This document shows, piece by piece, positions 1 through 5,788 of a DNA stretch of 6,004 nucleotides (position 1 is its first letter; the number at the start of each line of letters is the position of its first letter). The position numbers and the translations under genes were made by a program. This stretch comes from Elusimicrobiota bacterium. GTDB taxonomy: Bacteria; Elusimicrobiota; Elusimicrobia; UBA1565; UBA9628. The stretch is taken from the NCBI GenBank assembly GCA_028871595.1, contig JAGWMT010000198.1, positions 1-6,004 on the forward strand. The letters are read 5' to 3'. The notes below the pieces were generated by a model. It searched no databases, was not told the DNA's origin, and worked only from the letters and a program-made list of their open reading frames with translations.

Positions 1-402
1 GAGATGCTGGCCCTGGGCCGCTGCCGCCTGCGCGCGAAGGTCGCCACGCTCATGATGAAGGACAGCCTGTTCATGACCGCGGCCGACCGGCGCCGCATCC
101 TGGCCGCCTGCCGCCGCGCGCCGGAGAAGCGCCTGGTCGTCACGCACGGCACCGACACCATGGCCCAGACCGCCGCCGTCCTGGGCCGCGCCCTGCGCGG
201 CAAGACGGTGGTGCTGACCGGCGCCATGCGGCCGTACCGCTTCGGCTCGTCCGACGGGCTGTTCAACCTGGGCTCCGCCCTGTCCTTCGCCCAGGTCCTG
301 CCGCCCGGCGTGTACGTGGCCATGAACGGCCTGTGCTTCCCGTGGGACGACGTGCGCAAGGACCGGCGCCGCGGCGTCTTCACCCGCGGCCGGCGGGCCT
401 AA
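1..402 (+). CDS. Asparaginase-domain protein, small single-domain type (5' end outside window)
   Basis: The gene is cut by the left window edge. The frame is open from base 1, and the ATG at base 4 looks like an internal methionine, because the N-terminal GGTIDK-type catalytic threonine motif of asparaginases is missing. Counting from that Met, the visible signatures are KDSL (19-22), a TxxDR stretch (25-29), the second catalytic motif THGTDTM (47-53), LTGAMRP (71-77), SSDGLFNLG (82-90), and DDVRK (115-119), whose lysine matches the catalytic lysine of the family. The protein ends soon after this lysine. It therefore lacks the C-terminal domain of 330-residue asparaginases and matches the stand-alone N-terminal-domain type of roughly 160-170 residues. 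Family knowledge suggests hydrolysis of L-asparagine or a related amide in the cytoplasm, but short forms are poorly characterised and the substrate is inferred. It ends in TAA, 42 bases before the next gene. Confidence 0.85.
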   Translation, partial: EMLALGRCRLRAKVATLMMKDSLFMTAADRRRILAACRRAPEKRLVVTHGTDTMAQTAAVLGRALRGKTVVLTGAMRPYRFGSSDGLFNLGSALSFAQVLPPGVYVAMNGLCFPWDDVRKDRRRGVFTRGRRA

Positions 403-417
403 AGGCCCAGGCGCGCT

Positions 418-432
418 CCGCCGATCCGGCGG
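418..432. repeat. Perfect GC-rich inverted repeat abutting a -10 box
   Basis: CCGCCG (418-423) and CGGCGG (427-432) are perfect reverse complements around the 3-base loop ATC. The repeat starts 15 bases after the asparaginase stop and ends directly at the TATAAT box. As RNA it would be a strong hairpin and could end the asparaginase transcript, but no U-tract follows. As DNA it fills the space just upstream of the -10 box, where a regulator could bind. The sequence does not decide between these roles. Confidence 0.45.
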
Positions 433-438
433 TATAAT
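433..438 (+). promoter_or_regulatory. Consensus -10 box (TATAAT) for the secreted-protein gene
   Basis: A perfect TATAAT lies exactly six bases before the ATG at 445, so transcription would be expected to start at or next to the A of the start codon, giving a leaderless mRNA. No recognisable Shine-Dalgarno sequence lies between the box and the ATG. At the expected -35 position (about 410-415) the sequence is GGCGCG, which does not resemble TTGACA. Either an activator helps or the -10 box works with little -35 contribution. The radical SAM gene shows the same 6-base spacing, which supports a real pattern. Confidence 0.55.
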
Positions 439-444
439 AGGGAC

Positions 445-1059
445 ATGAAGCTTTCCCTTCTCCTGGCCGTCCTCGCCGTCTGCGCGGCGCCGTCGCGCGC
501 CGCCGACAAGCCTCTCCGCCTCAAGGGCGGCCCGAAGGCCGAGGACGTTCTGCGCAAGTTCGTTTCCAACGACCCGCGCCTGAAGGCCAAGATCGACGAC
601 GCGGCCAAGCGCGAGGAGGCCTTCCTGGCCGAGAACCGCGACGGCGACCTGCGCGACGCCGTCACCGACGGCGGCGGCGACCGCGCCTCCCTGATCGGCC
701 GCCTGCCGGGCATGCAGGCGCCCGTGCCCTCGACCTGCTCCGCCTTGAAGGACTGCGCCCGCCCCGAGCTGGCGCTGGACGTGGACAGCCCCGCTCAGCT
801 TCCCGACGCGCTGCGCAGCCTGGTGCGCCCCTGGATGCTCCTCCAGGCCGCCCGAGGGTCCGAGCTCGATCTCAAACCCGCGGCCGGCGACGGCGACGCG
901 GTCCTGACGGCGACGCTCAAGGGCGTGGACGCGCCCGAGATGGTCCTCAACGTCTCGCCCCGCCTCCTCGGCGGCTTCAAGGTCTGGTTCGATCAGCCCT
1001 TGGTGCTCGCCTCGGTGTTCGGCCGCGAGCGCGACGCCGTCCTGAAGTCCCCCCGCTAA
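445..1059 (+). CDS. Hypothetical secreted protein, 204 aa
   Basis: I do not recognise a family. The first 20 residues form a classical Sec signal peptide: basic n-region (Lys2), hydrophobic core LLLAVLAV, and a likely cleavage near SRA-A at residue 19 or 20. There is no lipobox cysteine at the cleavage site. The mature part is about 185 residues. A charged, helix-prone stretch (about 30-75) is followed by two cysteines spaced CSALKDC (98 and 104), which could form a disulfide after export. The C-terminal part (about 140-195) has alternating hydrophobic segments that look beta-rich. The start at 445 is supported by the signal peptide directly after it and by the -10 box. The stop codon overlaps the stop of the convergent radical SAM gene by four bases. 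The frame is well used and GC-rich like its neighbours, so I take it as a real gene of unknown function. Confidence 0.75.
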   Translation: MKLSLLLAVLAVCAAPSRAADKPLRLKGGPKAEDVLRKFVSNDPRLKAKIDDAAKREEAFLAENRDGDLRDAVTDGGGDRASLIGRLPGMQAPVPSTCSALKDCARPELALDVDSPAQLPDALRSLVRPWMLLQAARGSELDLKPAAGDGDAVLTATLKGVDAPEMVLNVSPRLLGGFKVWFDQPLVLASVFGRERDAVLKSPR

Positions 1060-2108
1060 AGCAGCCGCAGCTGCGCGCCCAACGGCCGGCGGAAGTGCTC
1101 GCCGCTCATCGCGTGGGTGAAACGGTCCCGGTTCAGACCGACTTTCCGGCAGGTCAGAGCGAACAGCTTGGCCAGGTGCTCGGCGAAGATGCCCTCCCCG
1201 CGCATGCGCGAGTTGAAGCGCGGGTCGTTGAGGGCGCCGCCGCGCAGGGCGCGGAGCTGGTTGAGCACCTTCTCCTTGCGGTCGGGATAGTTCCGCTCCA
1301 GCCAGTCCGAGAACACCGTCCCCAGCTGGTGCGGCAGGCGCAGGGGCACGTAGCCCGCCGACGTCGCGCCCGCGTCGGCCGCGGCCTGCAGCAAAGCGGG
1401 CAGCTCGTGGTCGTTGAGGCCCAGGATCATGGGCGCGGTCATCACGCCCACGTGCACGCCGGCCTTCGCCAGAAGCCGCATGGCCTCCAGGCGCTTGGCC
1501 GGGGTGGACGCGCGCGGCTCCATCTTCCGCGCCAACTCGGGATCCAGAGTGGTGAGCGAGACGAACACGCGCGCCAGCTTACGCGCCGCGAGGTCCTGCA
1601 GCACGTCCGCGTCGCGCGTCACCAGATGATTCTTCGTCACCAGGCCGCAAGGATGGCGCGCGTCGGCCAGGACCTGCAGGCAGCGCCGGGTGATCTCCAA
1701 CTTGCGCTCGATGGGCTGGTACACGTCGGTGACGCCGCCCAGCGCGATGGTCTCCGGCTCCCACGAGGGCTTGGCCAGCTCCGCGGTCAGCAGCTCCGGC
1801 GCGTCGGCCTTAACGAAGATCATGGACTCGAAATCCAGGCCGGACGACAGGCCCAGGTATTCATGATAGGGCCGCGCGTAGCAGTACACTCAGCCGTGCT
1901 CGCAGCCGCGGTACGGGTTCAGGCTCCAGGTGAAGGGAATGTCCGGGCTGTCGTTCTTGACCAGGATGGACCGCGAGTTGTCCCGGAAGAAGCGAGTGAG
2001 GGGCGCGGGCCTCTCCGCCGGGTCCGCGGATTCCTCCCACTCGTAGGCGAGCTCCTCGAAGCGGTTGGCGGGATTGAGGCCGGTTCCCCGGCCGCGCGGG
2101 GCGGGCAT
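1056..2108 (-). CDS. Radical SAM protein, PA0069/SplB-like family, with in-frame TGA (possible selenoprotein)
   Basis: Two same-frame open stretches (2108-1893 and 1889-1056) are separated only by one TGA codon (1892-1890). Together they give a 350-residue protein, a usual length for the PA0069-type branch of the SplB-like radical SAM family. Family signatures run through both halves: GRG-x3-NP-x2-RFEE (6-19), SPDIPF (54-59), NPYRGCEHG (64-72), then YCYARP (75-80), YLGLSSGLDFE, TDVYQPIER, LVTKNHLVTRD, SLTTLD, MEPRASTPAKR, GLNDHE and YVPLRLP. The family motif for the SAM-bound [4Fe-4S] cluster, C-x3-C-x2-C, appears as C69-x3-TGA73-x2-C76, so the TGA stands for the middle cluster cysteine. Readings: selenocysteine insertion, a TGC-to-TGA nonsense mutation making a recent pseudogene, or a sequencing error. 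No other stop or frameshift is seen. The start at 2108 fits the promoter and the family N-terminus. Its biochemical reaction is unknown. Its TAG stop overlaps the end of the convergent gene. Family confidence is high; confidence in read-through is moderate. Confidence 0.85.
1835..1873 (-). other. Weak candidate hairpins downstream of the TGA (possible SECIS region)
   Basis: Two mutually exclusive hairpins follow the TGA in the mRNA. Hairpin A pairs GGCCC (1873-1869, 17-21 nt after the codon) with GGGCC (1854-1850) around a 14-nt loop, with a possible inner UAU/AUA stem. Its loop does not begin with the G usually expected in bacterial SECIS loops. Hairpin B pairs CUGGGCC (1856-1850) with GGCCUGG (1841-1835), five Watson-Crick and two wobble pairs, around the loop UGUCGUCC. 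Its second loop base is G, but the loop lies about 41 nt from the TGA, slightly farther than usual. Neither is convincing by eye. Confidence 0.18.
1890..1892 (-). other. In-frame TGA at the second radical SAM cluster cysteine (candidate Sec codon)
   Basis: On the minus strand the codons read TGC GAG CAC GGC TGA GTG TAC TGC, that is C-E-H-G-stop-V-Y-C. The pattern expected from this family is NPYRGCEHGC-x-YCYARP, so the TGA occupies exactly the cysteine position with no residue gained or lost. TGA differs from TGC by one base. The window does not look recoded for TGA as a sense codon in general: the ABC-F fragment apparently ends at TGA (5791-5789), and tryptophan is written TGG throughout. 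Confidence 0.6.
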
Positions 2109-2143
2109 ATGAACAGTTTAATCGAACAAATGTACGACGTCAA
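2109..2143 (-). promoter_or_regulatory. Sigma70-type promoter for the radical SAM gene, predicted leaderless
   Basis: Reading the minus strand, TTGACG (2143-2138, five of six matches to the -35 consensus) is followed by an ideal 17-base spacer and TAAACT (2120-2115, four of six matches to the -10 consensus). Six bases, GTTCAT, then separate the -10 box from the ATG at 2108, so the predicted transcription start falls on or beside the start codon. The stretch is AT-rich against GC-rich coding DNA on the radical SAM side. The gene therefore probably has its own promoter and need not depend on read-through from the GH3 gene, which stops only 43 bases upstream. Confidence 0.65.
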
Positions 2144-2151
2144 GACCTGTT

Positions 2152-4335
2152 TTATTGATCGACGACGAAACGCCCGCCCAGGCCGGCGGCGGAATCCGTA
2201 CCGACGTAGACCTCCACTTCCCCGGGTTCATTTCTCCATTTCATGTCGGCCCCGTAGAAGCCCAATTCTTTCGGTCCGAGTTCAAACGAAACGATTTTCT
2301 TGTCGCCCGGCTTCAAGGAAACCCGAGCGAATCCCTTCAACTCCCGCACGGGTCTCGTCACGCTGCCCGAGACGCGGTGGATATATAATTGCACCACCTC
2401 GTCGCCCGGTCTCGTTCCAATATTTTCGAGCGCCGTGCTCACCGTGAGCGACCCATTCGTTCGAATCTTTTTGGCGCTTAAAGAAGTCGCCCCCAACGAA
2501 AACTTGGCGTAGCTAAGCCCATAGCCGAACGGGAACAAAGGCGTCACCGGAAGATCCTGGTATTTGGATGTGTAATGGTTATCGTCCTCCGGCGGCCGCC
2601 CCGTGTTCTTATGATCGTAGTACAGCGGGATCTGTCCCACCGCGCGCGGGAAGGTGATGGGAAGCTTGCCGCCGGGGTTCGCGTCGCCGAACAAGACGTC
2701 GGCCACGGCGCTCCCCCCTTCCGTTCCCGGCTGCCACGCTTCCAATATGGACGGAGCATGTTCGGCCAACCACGGAATCGTCAACGGACGGCCATTGAGA
2801 AGAACGACGACCGTCGGCCTTCCCGCGGAGAGCACGGCCTTCGCCAGGTCTAATTGACGACCCGGAACGTCAAGATATGCACGCGAGGTGGCCTCCCCGG
2901 TCATATCCCCCGCTTCTCCCAACGTCAAAATGACGGCATCGGAATTTTTCGCCGCCGCGACGGCGGCGGCGAAGCCTTCGTCCGTTTCGCCCTTCACCGA
3001 GCAGCCGGTGGAATAAACGGCGGTCGCGTTCGGCAAAGCCGCGCGGATTCCGTCCAACAAAGTGACCGCTTCCGTGGACCGCCCGTCGCCGAACCAGGAA
3101 CCCAGCACGGCGGCGCCGTCATTCCCGACCGGTCCGATGACGGCGACATTCTTGAGATCCTTGCTCAATGGCAGCACGGCGCCGTCGTTCTTGAGAAGCA
3201 CCATAGACTTAACGGCGGCGGAGCGCGCGGCCGCGCGCGATTCGGCGTCGGGCGCTCCGGCCGCGCGGCTTTCGTCGGCGTACGGATGCTCGAACAATCC
3301 CAACTTCATCTTGACCCGCAGTATTCTGCGCACGGCTTCATCTACCGTCGATGTCGAAACGCGTCCTTCTTTCAGGAGCTTCGGAAGCGTCGATCCGTAA
3401 AGGCGGCTGTCCATTTCCATGTCCACGCCCGCGTTCAGGGCCAGGCGCGCGGCGTCGGCGCCGTCGGCCGCGATGCCGTGCGGGATCAACTGGGAGACCG
3501 CGTCCCAGTCGCTGACCACGAAGCCGCGGAAGCCGAACTCGCCGCGCAGGACGTCGGTCAAGGTGAAGCGGTTCGCCGAGGACGGGATGCCGTCCAGGTC
3601 GTTGAAGGCGCTCATGAAGGTCAGCGCGCCCGCGTCCGCGGCGGCGCGGAAGGGCGGGAAGTAGATCTCGCGCAAGGTCCGCTCGGAGATCTCCGTGGTG
3701 CTGTAGTCGCGCCCGGCCTCGGCCGCGCCGTAGCCGACCCAGTGCTTGACGCAGGCGGCCAACGTGTCCGGCGCGGAGGGGTCCTCGCCCTGGTAGCCGC
3801 GCACGTAGGCGCGCGCCATGGCCGCGCCCAGGAACGGGTCCTCGCCCGCGCCCTCGGCCACGCGGCCCCAGCGCGGGTCGCGCGCGATGTCCACCATCGG
3901 CGAGAAGGTCCAGCGCAGGCCGTCGGCGTACGCCTCCCGGGCCGACAGGCGCGCGGCGCGCTCCGCGACGGCCGGGTCGAAGCTGGACGCCAGCGCCAGG
4001 GGGATGGGGAACACGGTGCGGTAGCCGTGGATCACGTCGAAGCCGAAGATCAGCGGGATTTTAAGCCGCGACTTCTCCATTGCCGCGCGCTGGAGCGCGT
4101 TGACGGCCTTCGCGCCGCGCACGTTCAGCGTGGAGCCGAGCGCGCCCTTTCCCGCCAGCTCGATCAGCTCCGGGGAGCCCTCGATCGGCCCTCCCAACTG
4201 CTGAAGCTGGCCCAACTTCTCCTCCAGCGTCATCTTCCCGAGCAACGTCTCGACGCGGGCGTCGACGGGGTCCTTGGGCGCGGCGGAGGCGGCGACGGCG
4301 CTCGCGACCAGAACGACCGCCAAGATTCTTTTCAT
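2152..4335 (-). CDS. bglX: Exported GH3 beta-glucosidase, BglX-like
   Basis: This 727-residue protein has the full architecture of bacterial GH3 beta-glucosidases. A Sec signal peptide (about 1-19, ending near ASA-A, no lipobox) is followed by the N-terminal barrel domain (about 30-345), the C-terminal alpha/beta sandwich (about 375-605) and a fibronectin-III-like domain (about 615-715). Visible catalytic features are FGFDVIHG (97-104), DPRWGR (153-158), KHW (197-199) and the nucleophile motif VVSDWDA with Asp276. The GEAGDMTGEATSR region (473-485) normally carries the acid/base glutamate. It should release terminal glucose from beta-glucosides in the periplasm or outside the cell. The gene begins three bases after the stop of the GH144-like gene, so the two are probably co-transcribed and perhaps translationally coupled. 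A GGAG lies 14 bases before the ATG, rather far. Linkage type cannot be read from the sequence, but the partner suggests beta-1,2-gluco-oligosaccharides. GC content drops sharply in the 3' part, downstream of about codon 307. Confidence 0.93.
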   Translation of the reverse strand: MKRILAVVLVASAVAASAAPKDPVDARVETLLGKMTLEEKLGQLQQLGGPIEGSPELIELAGKGALGSTLNVRGAKAVNALQRAAMEKSRLKIPLIFGFDVIHGYRTVFPIPLALASSFDPAVAERAARLSAREAYADGLRWTFSPMVDIARDPRWGRVAEGAGEDPFLGAAMARAYVRGYQGEDPSAPDTLAACVKHWVGYGAAEAGRDYSTTEISERTLREIYFPPFRAAADAGALTFMSAFNDLDGIPSSANRFTLTDVLRGEFGFRGFVVSDWDAVSQLIPHGIAADGADAARLALNAGVDMEMDSRLYGSTLPKLLKEGRVSTSTVDEAVRRILRVKMKLGLFEHPYADESRAAGAPDAESRAAARSAAVKSMVLLKNDGAVLPLSKDLKNVAVIGPVGNDGAAVLGSWFGDGRSTEAVTLLDGIRAALPNATAVYSTGCSVKGETDEGFAAAVAAAKNSDAVILTLGEAGDMTGEATSRAYLDVPGRQLDLAKAVLSAGRPTVVVLLNGRPLTIPWLAEHAPSILEAWQPGTEGGSAVADVLFGDANPGGKLPITFPRAVGQIPLYYDHKNTGRPPEDDNHYTSKYQDLPVTPLFPFGYGLSYAKFSLGATSLSAKKIRTNGSLTVSTALENIGTRPGDEVVQLYIHRVSGSVTRPVRELKGFARVSLKPGDKKIVSFELGPKELGFYGADMKWRNEPGEVEVYVGTDSAAGLGGRFVVDQ

Positions 4336-4338
4336 AGG

Positions 4339-5712
4339 TTAATGGCACGCTCCGAAGCCGACCTTCGTCATGGCGCCGGTGATCTCCGGGTTCTTCATGA
4401 ACGCCTCCCAGATCGCGCCGTTCTCCAAGTTGGCCGCGGACAACAGGGTGATGCCCTGGTCGATGCCGAGCACGTCCTTGTTCACGCAGCCGTTCTTCGG
4501 CGTGAAGGAATCGGTGAAGCCGTAGCGGCCGTAGACCTTGGGATAGCGCGCGCGCATTTCCTCCAGCGCGGCCAGGGACTCCTTGGGCGTGAACATCAGC
4601 GAGCCGCCCGGCGCCGACGGCACCACGGTCCCGTCGATGGGGCCCTCCGGCGGCGGCGCGCCCCACGCGGCGTAGCCGCCCTTGCAGGTGTCGGACGCGG
4701 TCAGGCCCCAGACGTTCTCCGACCAGCCGTAGGCCTTGCCGTGGTCCTTCATGTACTCGCGCTGGGCCAAGGTGGCCTTCACGGAGTTGTCGAAGTAGTT
4801 CAGGCCGCGGGCGTCGCACTTGCCGCGGAAGTCCACGTAGGCCTGGGAATATTGGTGAATGAACAGCGGCGAGGTCCCGGCGACGAAGGTTTGGCCGCCC
4901 GCGTTGACGACCGGCCGCCGCCACGCGTCCCACTCGCTCGCGGGAATGGGATGGGTCGGCGAGCCGATGGCCAGCAGGTCCAAAATCATGTGCTCGCTGT
5001 AGGTGTCCCAGCGCGCGGCGATGAAGCCCTTTTCCGGAGTCCAGCCCATGGAGAGCAGGTTCGGCGAGCCGTTGAGCATCCACGGGAAGTCGATGCGCGC
5101 GTACAGCGCGTCGGCCAGCGCCGCGATCTCCGGGTCGGGAAAGCACTGCTTGGCCGTGAGGACGCCCGCCATCAGCAGGGCGGTGTCGATGGACGAGACC
5201 TCGGACTTCCACTCGCGCGCGCCGGTGCGGACGTTGATGAAGTGATAGAAGAAGCCGTGCTCCTGCGGGGCCTTGTCCTTCAAGAAGGCCAAGGTCCTCT
5301 TCACCCGCGCCGCGGCCTCTTCCCTGGAAATGTCGCCGCGCCCGGCGGCCGCGCACAGCGCGCTCAGGCCGAAGCCCGTCGCCGCCACGCTGGCCACGCC
5401 CGACGTATTCGCCTGCTTCGGCGCGGAGCCGTCGGACGCCGCGCGGTCTGGCATCAGGCCGGTCTTGGCGTCGGCCTGCTCCGAGAAGTAGCGGAAGTTG
5501 CGCCGCGCCAGGTCGTCCAGGAATTTCACGTCGGCGGGCGTCAGGCGCGCGGGCTTAAGCCCCGGCGCCGCCGAACTCGACGACGCGCGGCCGTCGAACA
5601 AATGGTCCAGCTGCTCGGCGGAGTCGGGCGCGGAGGCCGGCGCGACGGGCACGGGGGCCGCGAAGGACGTCAGCGGGGAGAACGCCAGCAGCAACGCCAG
5701 GAAGCGCGCCAT
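4339..5712 (-). CDS. Exported glycoamylase-domain (PF10091) glucanase, GH144-like
   Basis: The protein carries a signal peptide (MARFLALLLAF..., cleavage near SFA-A) and then one (alpha/alpha)-barrel domain filling the remaining residues. Recognisable family stretches, numbered from the upstream ATG at 5721, are FLDDLARRNFRYF (67-79), GLMPDRA (88-94), EVSSIDTALLMAG (174-186), YSEHMILDLLAIGSPTHPI (241-259), SPLFIHQYSQAYVDFRG (284-300), YGWSENVWGLTASD (331-344), YGRYGFTDSF (397-406) and GIDQGITLLSAANLENG (419-435). Characterised relatives in GH144 are endo-beta-1,2-glucanases; activity on that polymer is inferred. I prefer the ATG at 5712 to the one nine bases upstream at 5721. AGGA lies eight bases before the inner ATG, while the outer one leaves no room for a ribosome site and puts an Asp in the signal n-region. 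The GH3 gene follows after three bases, so the pair looks like endo-enzyme plus exo-glucosidase. A 20-bp palindrome sits just upstream. Confidence 0.88.
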   Translation of the reverse strand: MARFLALLLAFSPLTSFAAPVPVAPASAPDSAEQLDHLFDGRASSSSAAPGLKPARLTPADVKFLDDLARRNFRYFSEQADAKTGLMPDRAASDGSAPKQANTSGVASVAATGFGLSALCAAAGRGDISREEAAARVKRTLAFLKDKAPQEHGFFYHFINVRTGAREWKSEVSSIDTALLMAGVLTAKQCFPDPEIAALADALYARIDFPWMLNGSPNLLSMGWTPEKGFIAARWDTYSEHMILDLLAIGSPTHPIPASEWDAWRRPVVNAGGQTFVAGTSPLFIHQYSQAYVDFRGKCDARGLNYFDNSVKATLAQREYMKDHGKAYGWSENVWGLTASDTCKGGYAAWGAPPPEGPIDGTVVPSAPGGSLMFTPKESLAALEEMRARYPKVYGRYGFTDSFTPKNGCVNKDVLGIDQGITLLSAANLENGAIWEAFMKNPEITGAMTKVGFGACH

Positions 5713-5731
5713 GAAGTCCATCCTACCATGA

Positions 5732-5751
5732 AACTTACTCTGGAGTAAGTT
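5732..5751. promoter_or_regulatory. Perfect 20-bp palindrome, operator-like, upstream of the glucanase operon
   Basis: AACTTACTC (5732-5740) and GAGTAAGTT (5743-5751) are perfect 9-base reverse complements around the 2-base centre TG. The site lies 19-38 bases before the preferred glucanase start and 37 bases after the stop of the upstream ABC-F gene. The stems are AT-rich in GC-rich DNA, the arms are nearly contiguous and no U-tract follows, so a dimeric repressor site is more likely than a terminator. No convincing -35/-10 pair was found around it. The cognate regulator is not in the window. Confidence 0.5.
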
Positions 5752-5788
5752 CGACCATCCGGTCAGGATAATCGCGCGCCGCGCGGAG

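Noticed and set aside
1061..1074. Hairpin GCAGC-CGCA-GCTGC just after the convergent stops as a terminator
   Set aside because: The stem is only five base pairs, it has no T-run on either side, and it lies inside the last codons of the radical SAM gene.
1056..1889. Independent gene starting at the GTG directly after the TGA
   Set aside because: The product would lack the first cluster cysteine and the conserved N-terminal segment encoded upstream in the same frame, so it is better seen as the second part of one gene.
1890..1892. General reassignment of TGA as a sense codon (code 4 or 25)
   Set aside because: The ABC-F-like tail appears to end at TGA, tryptophan is always TGG here, and no other in-frame TGA is needed in the remaining genes. 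One special codon is more consistent with Sec, a mutation or an error.
1095..2447. A 450-codon open frame on the plus strand opposite the radical SAM gene
   Set aside because: It runs across the promoter gap and into the end of the GH3 gene, has no recognisable domain, and is a GC-driven shadow of a gene with clear family motifs.
4061..5356. A 431-codon open frame on the minus strand in another frame
   Set aside because: It spans the boundary between the GH144-like and GH3 genes out of frame with both, and its translation is Arg/Gly-rich low complexity.
2854..5748. A 964-codon open frame on the plus strand, antisense to the two glycosidase genes
   Set aside because: Its translation is a low-complexity mix rich in Arg, Ala, Gly and Val with no motif. 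Long antisense frames are expected opposite GC-rich codons. The minus-strand frames carry clear GH3 and GH144 motifs.
5752..5758. Tiny leader frame MVELTPE overlapping the palindrome
   Set aside because: Seven codons with no clear ribosome site and no repeated regulatory codons; the match to the palindrome's TAA is probably coincidental.
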